Assembly (NCBI RefSeq): GCF_003732275.1
Contig: NZ_MOBM01000038.1
Coordinates: 186,001 to 250,000 of the forward strand
Source: Pseudomonas frederiksbergensis
Lineage (GTDB): Bacteria > Pseudomonadota > Gammaproteobacteria > Pseudomonadales > Pseudomonadaceae
Length of the DNA stretch: 64,000 nt
Direction of reading: 5' to 3'
The translations under genes were made by a program, and so were the position numbers. Below the pieces are notes generated by a model. That model searched no databases and was not told the DNA's origin. It saw only the letters and a list, made by a program, of their open reading frames with translations. Position 1 is the stretch's first letter. Every line of letters begins with the position of its first letter. Shown in pieces: positions 34,898 to 43,805 of the stretch.

Positions 34898-36315
34898 GCC
34901 TGAAAGCCTTCCTGCCGAGCCTTCTGGTACTGGCCCTGAGTGCCTGCGCCGTCGGCCCGGACTACAAAACCCCAGCTACGGAGGCGGCCAATATCACGGC
35001 CGCCACCGATGGCAGCGCCGGTCAGAAGAATTTTGACCGCGCACGTTTCGAAGGCATCTGGTGGCAGCAGTTCGAGGATCCGACACTCAACCAACTGGTG
35101 ACGCAATCCTTGCAAGGCAACCGTGATTTGCGCGTGGCCTTCGCCCGCTGGAAAGCGGCCCGGGCAATTCGCGATGACGCCAGCAATGACGCCATGCCGA
35201 CCATCACCAGTCGCGCGAGCAGTGATTTGGCCAAAGGGCAGATTCCCGGCCAGACCACTAAACGGGTCAACAGTGAACGCTATGACCTGGGCCTGGACAT
35301 GGCCTGGGAACTGGACTTGTTCGGTCGCATCCAGCGCAATCTGGAATCCAGCGACGCCGAACAGCAGGCGGCCGAAGCCGATCTTTACCAACTGCAAGTC
35401 ACCATGATTGCCGAACTGGTGGACGCCTATGGCCAACTGCGCGGCGCGCAGTTGCGGGAAAAGATCGCCCTGGCCAATCTGAACAACCAGCAGGAATCGC
35501 GCAAGATCACCGAAAACCTGCGTGATGCCGGTGTCGGCGATCAGCTGGACGTGGTTCGCGCCGATGCGCGCCTGGCCTCTGTCGAAGCCAGCGTGCCGCA
35601 ACTGCAGGCCGAACAGGTGCGTCAGCGCAACCGCATCGCCACCCTGCTGGGTGAGCGTCCGGACAAGCTGACCGTCGACCTGAGTCCAAAAGACTTGCCG
35701 GCAATCGCCAAGGCCCTGCCGATCGGTGATCCGGGCGAACTGCTGCAACGGCGTCCGGACATCCTCAGCGCCGAGCGCAAACTGGCGGCCGCCACCGCTC
35801 GCATCGGCGTGGCCAAGGCTGATTTGTTCCCACGGGTCAGTCTCAGCGGCTTCCTCGGTTTCACCGCCGGGCGCGGCTCGCAGATCGGCTCCTCGGCGGC
35901 CAACGCCTGGGCGCTGGGCCCAAGCATTACCTGGGCGGCATTCGACCTGGGCAGCGTACGCGCCCGTTTGCGCGGTGCCGATGCTGAAGCCGAAGGCGCC
36001 TTGGCGACCTACGAGCAGCAAGTACTGCTGGCGCTGGAAGAGTCGGAAAACGCCTTCAGCGATTACGGTAAACGTCAGCAGCGCCTGATCTCGCTGATTC
36101 GTCAAAGCGAATCAAGCCGCGCCGCTGCCGATCTCGCCGACATTCGCTACCGCGAAGGCACCGTGGACTTCCTCGTGCTGCTCGATGCCCAGCGTGAGCG
36201 CCTGGCAGCGGAAGACACCCAGGCCCAGGCCGAAGTCGATTTGTATCGCGGCATTGTCGCCATCTACAAAGCCCTCGGCGGCGGCTGGCAACCAGAGACG
36301 GTCGCCAGCAAGTAA
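34894..36315 (+). CDS. oprN: RND efflux outer-membrane channel lipoprotein OprN
   Basis: 473 residues. The lipoprotein signal peptide MSLKAFLPSLLVLALSAC has Cys18 at the lipobox. VGPDYKTP follows, the usual start of NodT-type outer-membrane factors. Two internally repeated TolC-like halves are visible (WWQQFEDPTLNQLV...; ...DLDVVRADARLASVEA-type helices; LLQRRPDILSAERKLAAA). It provides the exit duct of MexEF. The gene is translationally coupled to mexF and ends at a strong terminator 48 bp downstream. Confidence 0.94.
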   Translation: MSLKAFLPSLLVLALSACAVGPDYKTPATEAANITAATDGSAGQKNFDRARFEGIWWQQFEDPTLNQLVTQSLQGNRDLRVAFARWKAARAIRDDASNDAMPTITSRASSDLAKGQIPGQTTKRVNSERYDLGLDMAWELDLFGRIQRNLESSDAEQQAAEADLYQLQVTMIAELVDAYGQLRGAQLREKIALANLNNQQESRKITENLRDAGVGDQLDVVRADARLASVEASVPQLQAEQVRQRNRIATLLGERPDKLTVDLSPKDLPAIAKALPIGDPGELLQRRPDILSAERKLAAATARIGVAKADLFPRVSLSGFLGFTAGRGSQIGSSAANAWALGPSITWAAFDLGSVRARLRGADAEAEGALATYEQQVLLALEESENAFSDYGKRQQRLISLIRQSESSRAAADLADIRYREGTVDFLVLLDAQRERLAAEDTQAQAEVDLYRGIVAIYKALGGGWQPETVASK

Positions 36316-36362
36316 CGTTTTAAAGAACTCCTTTGGTTGGCCGCAACCAACCAATTCTTTTG

Positions 36363-36396
36363 CCCCGCGCCTCATTCGGTCGCGGGGCTTTTTTTT
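36363..36396 (+). terminator. Intrinsic terminator of the mexEF-oprN operon
   Basis: CCCCGCG (36363-36369) pairs with CGCGGGG (36381-36387) and is followed by CTTTTTTTT. It is a textbook Rho-independent terminator 48 bp past the oprN stop. Confidence 0.9.
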
Positions 36397-36425
36397 GTCT
36401 GCACGCTTGTTGGATCCAGCACATT

Positions 36426-36522
36426 CCCCTGTGGGAGCGAGCCTGCTCGCGATGACCGACTGACAGGCGACGTGATGTTGGCAGACAGACCGCTATCGCG
36501 AGCAGGCTCGCTCCCACAGGGG
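36426..36522. repeat. REPIN (inverted pair of REP sequences)
   Basis: 28-bp arms: the first at 36426-36453 (core GTGGGAGCGAGCCTGCTCGC), its perfect reverse complement at 36495-36522, with 41 bp between. It directly abuts the HlyD-gene stop at 36524. REPINs of this type are moved by RAYT transposases, none of which is in this window. The hairpin may also stabilise or end converging transcripts. Confidence 0.92.
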
Positions 36523-36523
36523 A

Positions 36524-37489
36524 TTAGTGGGCAGTCTCATGATCTCGGTTTTCCTCAACGGTTACCGTAGCCGTGGTCCCGGCACGCAGGCGGTTTTTGG
36601 CGACATAGTCGGCGTCGATCTGAATCCGCACCGGCACCCGCTGCGCCAGCTTGACCCAGGTGTAACTGGGGTTGATGCTGGCCAGCAGGCGACTGCCGGG
36701 GGAGTTCTCGCGGTCGGCGATAGCAAAAGCGATGCTTTGCACGGTGCCGCCGAAGGTCTCGCCGCTCATCAACTCGACCCTGACCCGGTCGCCCTCCTCG
36801 ATTCGCGGCAGCTTAGTTTCTTCAAAGTAGCCGCTGACATAAAACGAGTCGCTGTCCACTAGCGCCAACAACGCTCCTCCGGCAGTGGCGTAATCGCCCT
36901 GACGAGTCAGCAAGTTGGTCACGTAACCGCTGACAGGCGCTGCGACCCGCGTGCGTTGCAAGTCCAGTTCGGCCTGGGTCAATGCGGCAATCGCCAGTTG
37001 CACGTTGGCTTGGGCCAGGCCCAGATTGGCCTGATTGCGCAACAGCTCCGCCTGCGCCACCGCCACTTCGGTGCTGGATTTTTCCCATTCTTCACCGGAA
37101 ATCGCGAAACCCTGCTTAAGGGTTCGACGGCGACGCTCTTCGCTTTGGCGCTGCCTGAGCAGCGCTTCGCTGGAGACAATCGTCGCTTCAGACTGGCCCA
37201 GCGTGGCTTTCGCGACTTCCACCGCACGCTTGGCATGCTCCACTGCCAGCGTATAACGAGCCGGGTCGATCTCCAGCAGCAACTGGCCTTTCGTAACATG
37301 CTGGTTGTCTTGAACACTCAGGCTGACGATGCGCCCCGAGACATCGGCGGACAAAGTCACCACATCGGCGCGAACCCGTGCATCCCGAGTCCAGGGCGCG
37401 CGGGTGTAATGCTCCCAGGCGAACCAGCCGAGCACGAAGGCCAGCAATACCACCGCCACAGTCACGAGTCGGGCAAGGATCTTCTTCAA
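36524..37489 (-). CDS. HlyD/AaeA-like periplasmic adaptor of an aromatic-acid efflux system
   Basis: 321 residues. One N-terminal membrane anchor (LVTVAVVLLAFVLGWFAWEH) is followed by APWTRDARVRADVVTLSADV, the typical EmrA/AaeA opening. Then come lipoyl half NQHVTKGQLLLEIDPARYTL, a helical hairpin, lipoyl half AAPVSGYVTNLLTRQGDY, and beta domain SGYFEETKLPRIEEGDRVRV. It bridges the FUSC-type permease to the outer membrane. It is the third gene of the unit with the FUSC permease and the DUF1656 protein, starting 4 bp after the DUF1656 stop. Preference for p-hydroxybenzoate-like acids is inferred from AaeAB. Confidence 0.92.
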   Translation of the reverse strand: MKKILARLVTVAVVLLAFVLGWFAWEHYTRAPWTRDARVRADVVTLSADVSGRIVSLSVQDNQHVTKGQLLLEIDPARYTLAVEHAKRAVEVAKATLGQSEATIVSSEALLRQRQSEERRRRTLKQGFAISGEEWEKSSTEVAVAQAELLRNQANLGLAQANVQLAIAALTQAELDLQRTRVAAPVSGYVTNLLTRQGDYATAGGALLALVDSDSFYVSGYFEETKLPRIEEGDRVRVELMSGETFGGTVQSIAFAIADRENSPGSRLLASINPSYTWVKLAQRVPVRIQIDADYVAKNRLRAGTTATVTVEENRDHETAH

Positions 37490-37493
37490 GGCA

Positions 37494-37694
37494 TCAAGCT
37501 CCCATCACCAGAATCAGCGTCGCGCAAACGCAGGCGTATAACGCGCCTTCGAACAAGGCCTCATGCCAGACAAAACGCAGCACGCCAAAGCGGCGCAAGA
37601 TCCAGTCCAGCAGCAGGAAAATCGGTAGGGCCAGCAGTAACGCCTGGGCAATCGGCGGCAAGTAGACGCCACCCAATTCAAAATCAATGGGCAA
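37494..37694 (-). CDS. DUF1656 small membrane protein (AaeX-like)
   Basis: 66 residues with two predicted membrane helices (PIAQALLLALPIFLLLDWIL and ALYACVCATLILVMG). It opens with IDFELGGVYLPP, the conserved start of DUF1656. It is embedded between the FUSC permease (11-bp overlap) and the HlyD adaptor, exactly where AaeX lies in enterobacterial aaeXAB. It is probably an accessory subunit; its biochemical role is unknown. Confidence 0.9.
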   Translation of the reverse strand: MPIDFELGGVYLPPIAQALLLALPIFLLLDWILRRFGVLRFVWHEALFEGALYACVCATLILVMGA

Positions 37695-39831
37695 GGGCTG
37701 GCTCTCCTTCAGTTTGGGCGGGTTGAAAGTATTGGCGATGTCGCTCCAGAAACGACACCACGATCAACAACGCCACGCGCATTCTGAATACCGACCACAG
37801 GTGTTCATGAACGTCTAAATGCAAATCGTCCATTTCATCGCCCAAGACACGCAAGTTTCCGAGCAACTGCTCAAGGTCAATCCCGGGCCGCCCGGAGATC
37901 AATCGGCCTGTTTCACGCACGGCAGCCAGTAAATGGTTTTGCTGTTCTGTGCTCAGCAACGTGTTGCTTTGCCCCTGTTGCCTGAGCTGGTTCAAAGCCA
38001 CACCCAGTGCCATGCACCCAAGGCTGACTTCGAACAGCTCCCGGGAATGCTTGTCGTTGGTAGCTGGCAATAGTCCCAACATCATGGTCAGGCGATCGAC
38101 CATACGGCTTTCAAACGCAAATTGCTGTTCATCGGTGGCCGGCGTCTTCAGCAAAGCGTAGACCTGCTCGCAGCTTTCATTGAACAGCCGGCGTATCCGC
38201 AAAACGGGCCTGAACGGGAAGATCAAGGCGTAGACACTGAGCGCCAGCGCGCAGGCGCTGATGTACGCACCGGCAAACTCGAACCACTGAATGGCACTGT
38301 TTTGGCCGCTTCCTGTGTTTTGTGGGCCCAGCAACAGTATTGTCGTTAGCCCAAGACCGATGCCTGTGCCAGTGGTTGGCGGACTGGCCAGCCCTACCGC
38401 GACGGCATACAGCAATGGGGCTAACAACATGGCGAGTAACTCGAAGTTACTGATCATCGGTATCAGCAGGAACAGATAGAGCGCCGACACCACCAAGGCC
38501 AGACCCAGCCCTCTGGCAAAGCTTTGCGCGGCCAGCAACGGCCGCGGAAAAGTCGCCATCAGCGAACAGAGAATCCCCACCACGATCATCCCGCCACGGG
38601 CCCCGTCCCAAGCGGTCTCGATCCAGATCAACCCGGCCACCAGCAACGCGAAAAATGCCCGGATTGCATTCATTGCCGCCAAAGTGAAGTCCAAATGCAG
38701 CGGATTTTCCTGGCCACGGAACACGCAACTGGCTTCACGCCCTTCCTGGATCGCGTCGCTCAGTTCCAGAATCTGCGCCAGTTGCTCTAGCATCCGTGCC
38801 TGCTCCCAACGCAGTGCCCAGGCCAATGAACGCAGGGTGGCAGGCATCGTCTCGGTGAGTTGTTCGGCCTTGTAGGCCTGGTCATCGAAACGCTGTTGCA
38901 GCGCCGCGAAATGGTGCCGTGCCTCGCTCGACAATGAGCGCCCTTGCAGCGCCAATTCATCGAGAAACGCCAGTTCTTCGGCGCGCAAACGCTGTATCTC
39001 TTCCGGCAACGCGCCTTCCCAGCGTTCGGTGAGCAGTTGCCGCTGGTGACGCAGGGCCGTCAACCGCGAAGTCAGCAGCACCAGCTGATTACCCAGCAGT
39101 TGCACCAGACCATTGGCGCTGCGCAACCGTGGCGCATCGTAATATAAATGCCGACGTACCCCCTCCAGAGCACTGATTGCGCCGAGCAGTTGCATCTGCC
39201 GCCGATGGAAATCGGCCTCGCTTTCTTCGGTTCGGATGACGGCAGCAGCGTGGGTCGCGAGCAGCTTGATGACCTGATCGATCTTGGCGAAGTAATCCCG
39301 CGCCACAGCTTCCGGCCGCGCCGTGAGAAGGCTGACCACGCACACGCAAGCCACCGCCAAAAGTGTCTCGGTGACACGAGTGACGGCCAGCAGGAACGTG
39401 CCTTCCTGATCGGGTACCGCCAGCAGCGCCACGACTACCGCCGTGTACCCGCTCAGAACAAAGGCCTGGGAACTGGTGTAGCGCAACAAGGTGCCGCCGG
39501 CGGTACAGAATGCCAACCACAAGGCCAGGGTGAGGATGAAAGGCAGGGGCGCCTGGGGGAAGATCGCCATGATCAACACCGCCACCACCGCGCCTAACGT
39601 GGTGCCGATGACCTGGCCGAAACTTCGGGCCAGGGCCATGCCACCCAATGGCTGGCTGACGATGACCACCGCCATGATCGACCACTTGGGCTGTTCAAGG
39701 TCGAACAGGAAGGCCAGATATAATGTCAGCAGCCCGGCCACAATGGTCCTCAGGGCGAACAGCAGCACCTCTCGTCCGGGGTTGAGTATCGCCTTGAAAT
39801 ATTGAAGCAGCGGTTGCATGGGAGTGCTCAT
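37684..39831 (-). CDS. FUSC-family inner-membrane aromatic-acid exporter (AaeB-like)
   Basis: 715 residues from the ATG at 39831 with GGAG 8 bp upstream; earlier in-frame starts lack a ribosome site. The architecture is that of AaeB/FUSC proteins. An N-terminal block of about six membrane helices begins LFALRTIVAGLLTLYLAFLF, a soluble helical region of about 200 residues follows, and then a second membrane block from INAIR-type sequence to FPFRPVLRIRR with a C-terminal cytosolic tail. It exports aromatic carboxylic acids with the HlyD and DUF1656 partners encoded downstream. No LysR-type AaeR gene lies nearby. Confidence 0.92.
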   Translation of the reverse strand: MSTPMQPLLQYFKAILNPGREVLLFALRTIVAGLLTLYLAFLFDLEQPKWSIMAVVIVSQPLGGMALARSFGQVIGTTLGAVVAVLIMAIFPQAPLPFILTLALWLAFCTAGGTLLRYTSSQAFVLSGYTAVVVALLAVPDQEGTFLLAVTRVTETLLAVACVCVVSLLTARPEAVARDYFAKIDQVIKLLATHAAAVIRTEESEADFHRRQMQLLGAISALEGVRRHLYYDAPRLRSANGLVQLLGNQLVLLTSRLTALRHQRQLLTERWEGALPEEIQRLRAEELAFLDELALQGRSLSSEARHHFAALQQRFDDQAYKAEQLTETMPATLRSLAWALRWEQARMLEQLAQILELSDAIQEGREASCVFRGQENPLHLDFTLAAMNAIRAFFALLVAGLIWIETAWDGARGGMIVVGILCSLMATFPRPLLAAQSFARGLGLALVVSALYLFLLIPMISNFELLAMLLAPLLYAVAVGLASPPTTGTGIGLGLTTILLLGPQNTGSGQNSAIQWFEFAGAYISACALALSVYALIFPFRPVLRIRRLFNESCEQVYALLKTPATDEQQFAFESRMVDRLTMMLGLLPATNDKHSRELFEVSLGCMALGVALNQLRQQGQSNTLLSTEQQNHLLAAVRETGRLISGRPGIDLEQLLGNLRVLGDEMDDLHLDVHEHLWSVFRMRVALLIVVSFLERHRQYFQPAQTEGEPALAH

Positions 39832-40043
39832 TAAGTCATCTCCAGCAAGCGTAGTCATTGCTTCAGTGCCTCGACAGGTTTCAGTGTCGACAAAACCTGT
39901 AGGCAAGTTCGCCGATAGAGATGTTTAATTTGATAGAGCCTGTCGATTACCTCGTCAGCCATAGCAATTGGACAGCCTCCCCGCCGCCCCTTAGGCTGAC
40001 ACTGCTGCGAAAGCGCCACTCTCTATATATAAAGTTGCTCCCC

Positions 40044-40943
40044 ATGATTGTGCGTCCCAAGCCGAATCTGATCGGCATGCTGTTTTCCCTTAAAGGCTCG
40101 ATTGCCAAGCGTATTGCCTTGCGCAGTCTATTGGTGACCCTGCTCGCGTCGGTCATTGTGTTGGTGGAGACTTGGCACCCGGCCTATTTCTCCAAGGTCA
40201 ATGCCACACCCTTCACCCTGCTGGGGTTGGCATTGTCGATCTTCATGAGTTTTCGCAACAACGCTTGCTACGACCGTTGGTGGGAGGGTCGCAAGCAACT
40301 GGGGCAACTGGTCATCGAAGTACGTTCGTTGATTCGCGAAACCCAAGGGTTGATGGCGGCGGCCGAACGTGAACTGCTGCTGCGTGAACTCTGCGGTTTC
40401 ACCTACGGCTTGATCGCCCGCCTGCGTTTTGAAAACGAGATGAACGCGATCAAGCCGTGGACGCAAGAAGCCGTAGACGCAAAGCACCCGAACATCACTG
40501 ACGCACTCTTGCAGCGAATCGGTGCTCGGTGTTCAGCGCTGGCCGAACGCGGCCAGATCAGCGAATGGCGTTACACCCAACTGGAAACTCGACTGGTCAG
40601 CCTCAGCCAGGTGCAGGCCAGTTGCGAACGAATCAAAAGCACGCCGCTGCCCTTCCCTTACACCCTGTTGCTGCACCGCACCATTTATCTGTTCTGCATT
40701 CTGTTGCCATTTGCCATGGCCGAACCCCTTGGCTGGCTGACGCCGGTGATCACCGCCATTGTCAGCTACACCTTTTTTGGCCTCGACGAAATCGGCGACG
40801 ACCTGGAAGACCCTTTCGGCTTCGATGAGAACGATCTGCCGTGCAATGCGATTGTGCGCATGCTGGAGCGCGAAGTGCTGGCAGCGCTGGGGCAAACCGC
40901 GTTGCCACCCGCCCTTGAGCCCGTCGACTACGTGCTGACCTAA
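40044..40943 (+). CDS. Bestrophin-family (UPF0187) anion channel-like protein
   Basis: 299 residues from the ATG at 40044 (MIVRPKPNLIGMLFSLKG), the usual family start, although the frame is open from 39921. Conserved bestrophin features are LSIFMSFRNNACYDRWWEGR near residue 70 and the C-terminal FFGLDEIGDDLEDPFG near 252-267. The latter corresponds to the acidic calcium-clasp region. Hydrophobic segments suggest four membrane helices. Bacterial bestrophins form pentameric ion channels. It is divergent from the aromatic-acid exporter unit. Confidence 0.9.
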   Translation: MIVRPKPNLIGMLFSLKGSIAKRIALRSLLVTLLASVIVLVETWHPAYFSKVNATPFTLLGLALSIFMSFRNNACYDRWWEGRKQLGQLVIEVRSLIRETQGLMAAAERELLLRELCGFTYGLIARLRFENEMNAIKPWTQEAVDAKHPNITDALLQRIGARCSALAERGQISEWRYTQLETRLVSLSQVQASCERIKSTPLPFPYTLLLHRTIYLFCILLPFAMAEPLGWLTPVITAIVSYTFFGLDEIGDDLEDPFGFDENDLPCNAIVRMLEREVLAALGQTALPPALEPVDYVLT

Positions 40944-41019
40944 GCTTGGGTTTGACTCACAGCCCGGCCTGACCGAAGCTGGTGGCTTTGCAAAAGCCTG
41001 CCAGCTCCCGGATTCCTGC

Positions 41020-42075
41020 ATGCCTCAGTCCCGCCGCTACTTGCTCATCAGCCTCTGCGTATTGTTTGCCCTCGCCCTCGCCTGGTTTTTCCTGCGTAGC
41101 ACGACGCCCGTGGTGCCGGCGGCGATCAAGCATGGCTACAGCGAAGCGCTGGCCCAGGCACGTGCCGGTCAACCAGGGGCGGCGCGGGTGCTTTATCAGC
41201 AATTGGGTCGCCCTGACCTGTCGACCAAGCGCCGTGTCTGGCTACACGCCGAACTGCCCAACTACCCAAGCCCGCAAGCCCTGAAACTGGCGGATGCGGA
41301 CCTGCAACATCCATCGGCGGATGTGCGCATCGCAGCGATCAAAAGCATCAATGGGCTGGTGCCCAGTGGGCAGCGCAGCCTGTTGCTGGGGCCCTTGCTC
41401 GATGACAGCGACCCGAGCGTGCGGTTTGCAGCAGTCAACGCCTTATTGGGTCTGACGCCGGATGAGCTGGGGTTGTATTTCGGCGCTTTGGAGCAAGCCA
41501 TCGATGCCTGGGAACAGCTCCTCAAACGTCAGCCGGAAAGTGCCGAAACCCAATACCAACTCGCGCGCCTGCACTTGCACAATGCCGAGCTGAAAGACGC
41601 GCAACAGGCCTTGGAGCGCACGTTGCAACTGGCGCCCGGCAACCTGCCGGCACTGGTGATGCAGATCGAAGTGTTGGATAAACAGGGCCAAAGCGACGCC
41701 GCCAGGCAATTGTTGGCAAAACAGTTAAAGGCCCAGCCTGACTCGGCCTACCTGCAACATGCGCTGGGGCTCTGGTTGCTGCATCACGGGCAAAGTGAGT
41801 TCGCCCTGCTCGGGCTGTCCAAAGCCGTGGAGCTTGAGCCGGACAATAAGGATTACCGCTACGATCTGGCTACCACGTTGCATGGTGAGCAAGAGCTGGA
41901 AGCGGCGCAGAACCAGTTGCAGGAAATCGTTCAGCGCCATCCTGCCGATCGCAAGGCGCGCGTGCTGCTGATCAACTATTGGAAGGAAAGCGGACAGTTG
42001 CAGAACGTGCAGATATTGCTGGCACAGCTGGAACAGCTAAACCCCGACGATCCGGCGTTGCAGCAAGGGCTTTAA
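41020..42075 (+). CDS. Membrane-anchored HEAT/TPR-repeat protein
   Basis: 351 residues. One N-terminal hydrophobic segment (LLISLCVLFALALAWFFL) is followed by a HEAT-like part near 90-150 (DLQHPSADVRIAAIKSINGL, DPSVRFAAVNALLGL). Four or so tetratricopeptide repeats follow near 155-345 (AETQYQLARLHLHNAELKDA, YLQHALGLWLLHHGQSEFAL, KDYRYDLATTLHGEQELEAA). Such repeats mediate protein-protein contacts, here on the periplasmic side. I do not recognise a specific function. It precedes the KaiC-like gene but is separated from it by a terminator-like repeat. Confidence 0.8.
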   Translation: MPQSRRYLLISLCVLFALALAWFFLRSTTPVVPAAIKHGYSEALAQARAGQPGAARVLYQQLGRPDLSTKRRVWLHAELPNYPSPQALKLADADLQHPSADVRIAAIKSINGLVPSGQRSLLLGPLLDDSDPSVRFAAVNALLGLTPDELGLYFGALEQAIDAWEQLLKRQPESAETQYQLARLHLHNAELKDAQQALERTLQLAPGNLPALVMQIEVLDKQGQSDAARQLLAKQLKAQPDSAYLQHALGLWLLHHGQSEFALLGLSKAVELEPDNKDYRYDLATTLHGEQELEAAQNQLQEIVQRHPADRKARVLLINYWKESGQLQNVQILLAQLEQLNPDDPALQQGL

Positions 42076-42077
42076 TC

Positions 42078-42176
42078 AAGATCAAAAGATCGAAAATCAA
42101 GATCAAAAGATCGCAGCCTTCGGCAGCTCCTACGCGCCTGTGGGCGCTGCCGAAGGCTGCGATCTTTGCTTTTTTG
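42078..42176. repeat. Intergenic hairpin repeat (type 2), acting as terminator
   Basis: A 22-bp perfect stem pairs 42106-42127 with 42146-42167 and is followed by GCTTTTTT, so it can terminate the TPR gene. The 5' side also contains a partial duplication of its first ten bases. The same sequence occurs at 45484-45574 and 55566-55647. Confidence 0.85.
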
Positions 42177-42287
42177 TACAAGAACCACACACAAACACAA
42201 AAGGTTGAACCGCTGTCTCGGCGAAAGGTCAAGTGATCAGGCAGTCCACTCAGGCACTTCAAGTCTGCTGCCTCGCTTCCCCTAGTC

Positions 42288-43805
42288 ATGAGAGGGCATC
42301 TCTTGTCTACATCTAACGAGTTGATCAATGCAAAAGCCGTCACCGGCATAGAAGGACTGGATGACATCCTGGCCGGTGGATTAACCCGCGGCCACATGTT
42401 TTTGCTGGAGGGTGAACCCGGAACCGGCAAAACCACCATCGCTTTGCATTTTCTGTTGGCTGGCGCCCGTGCCGGCGAGCGCTCGTTGTACATCACCCTG
42501 TCGGAAACCGAGCGCGAGCTGCGTCAGGGGGCGTTATCCCACGGCTGGGAGCTGGATGAGAACATCCACATCTTCGAGCTGACGCCGCCGGAAAGCCTGC
42601 TCAATGCCGAGCATCAGCAGAGTCTGTTGTATTCCTCGGACCTGGAGCTGGGCGAAGCCACCAAACAGATTTTCGAAGCGGTCGAACGGGTCAAACCAAC
42701 CCGCGTAGTGGTCGACAGCCTGTCCGAAATCCGCCTGTTGGCCCAAAGCTCTTTGCGCTACCGTCGGCAGATTCTGGCCATCAAGCATTACTTCGTGCGC
42801 TACGAGGCCACCGTGCTGCTGCTGGATGACCTGACCACCGAAGCCCTCGACAAAACCGTGCATAGTGTGGCCCACGGGGTGATTCGTCTCGAAGAATTGA
42901 CGCCCAATTACGGCGCCGAACGCCGGCGCATCCGCGTGGTGAAGTATCGCGGTCAGAAGTACCGGGGCGGTTTTCATGATTTCATCATCATGGGTGATGG
43001 CGTACATGTATTCCCGCGCCTGGTGGCGGCCGAACACCGCGGGCGTTATATCCGCCAGCAGTTGACCAGCGGCATCCCGGAAATGGATGCCCTGCTCGGA
43101 GGCGGTATCGAGACAGGTTCAAGCACCCTGATCCTCGGCCCGGCCGGTACCGGCAAATCGCTGATTTCGATGGTCTTCGCCGCTGCGGCGGTGGCCCGTG
43201 GCGAAAAGGCCGCGTTGTTCATCTTCGATGAAGAACTGGGGCTGCTGTTCGAGCGGATGAAAAACATCGGCAACGACCTGAAGGCCCTGGAGGAAACCGG
43301 CAACCTGCTGATCGATCAAGTGGACGCTGCCGAATTGTCTCCCGGCGAATTCTCCTACCGGGTTCGTCGTTGTGTCGATGAGAGCAATATCAAAACCGTG
43401 GTGATTGACAGTATCAACGGCTATCAGGCGGCAATGCCCGAAGAAAATGCCTTGGTGCTGCACATGCACGAGTTGCTGCTGTACCTCAATCGCCAAGGCG
43501 CCGCGACGTTCATGACCGTCGCCCAACATGGGCTGGTCGGTGACATGCAGGCCCCCGTCGACATTACCTATCTGGCCGACACCGTCATTCTGTTGCGCTA
43601 CTTCGAAGCCAAGGGCAAGGTTCGCCGGGCGATCTCGATCATCAAGAAACGCACCGGCAGCCACGAATCGACCATCCGCGAGTACCGCATCAGCAGTCAG
43701 GGCATGACCATCGGTGAACCACTGGATGCATTCCAGGGTGTATTGCGTGGCGTGCCCACTTACCTGGGCGCGAGCAAGCCGCTGCTTGAGGAAGATGTCC
43801 AGTGA
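42288..43805 (+). CDS. KaiC-like double-domain RecA-family ATPase
   Basis: 505 residues with two tandem KaiC domains: CI about 17-255 (Walker A GEPGTGKTT) and CII about 258-490 (Walker A GPAGTGKS). It ends shortly after GVLRGVPTYLG without the KaiC C-terminal tail. Catalytic-glutamate regions are reduced to SETE in CI and kept as DEE in CII. Aligned on DTVILLRY, the KaiC phosphosite pair Ser431-Thr432 is Thr-Tyr here. The ATG at 42288 has no ribosome site; a TTG at 42303 follows AGAGGG and may be the true start. The stop overlaps a histidine-kinase GTG start (GTGA), so the pair probably forms one signalling module. KaiA and KaiB are absent. Confidence 0.92.
   Translation: MRGHLLSTSNELINAKAVTGIEGLDDILAGGLTRGHMFLLEGEPGTGKTTIALHFLLAGARAGERSLYITLSETERELRQGALSHGWELDENIHIFELTPPESLLNAEHQQSLLYSSDLELGEATKQIFEAVERVKPTRVVVDSLSEIRLLAQSSLRYRRQILAIKHYFVRYEATVLLLDDLTTEALDKTVHSVAHGVIRLEELTPNYGAERRRIRVVKYRGQKYRGGFHDFIIMGDGVHVFPRLVAAEHRGRYIRQQLTSGIPEMDALLGGGIETGSSTLILGPAGTGKSLISMVFAAAAVARGEKAALFIFDEELGLLFERMKNIGNDLKALEETGNLLIDQVDAAELSPGEFSYRVRRCVDESNIKTVVIDSINGYQAAMPEENALVLHMHELLLYLNRQGAATFMTVAQHGLVGDMQAPVDITYLADTVILLRYFEAKGKVRRAISIIKKRTGSHESTIREYRISSQGMTIGEPLDAFQGVLRGVPTYLGASKPLLEEDVQ

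Noticed and set aside
42288..43805. A true circadian-clock KaiC
   Set aside because: No KaiA or KaiB nearby, altered phosphosite pair and no C-terminal KaiA-binding tail. It is described as KaiC-like only.
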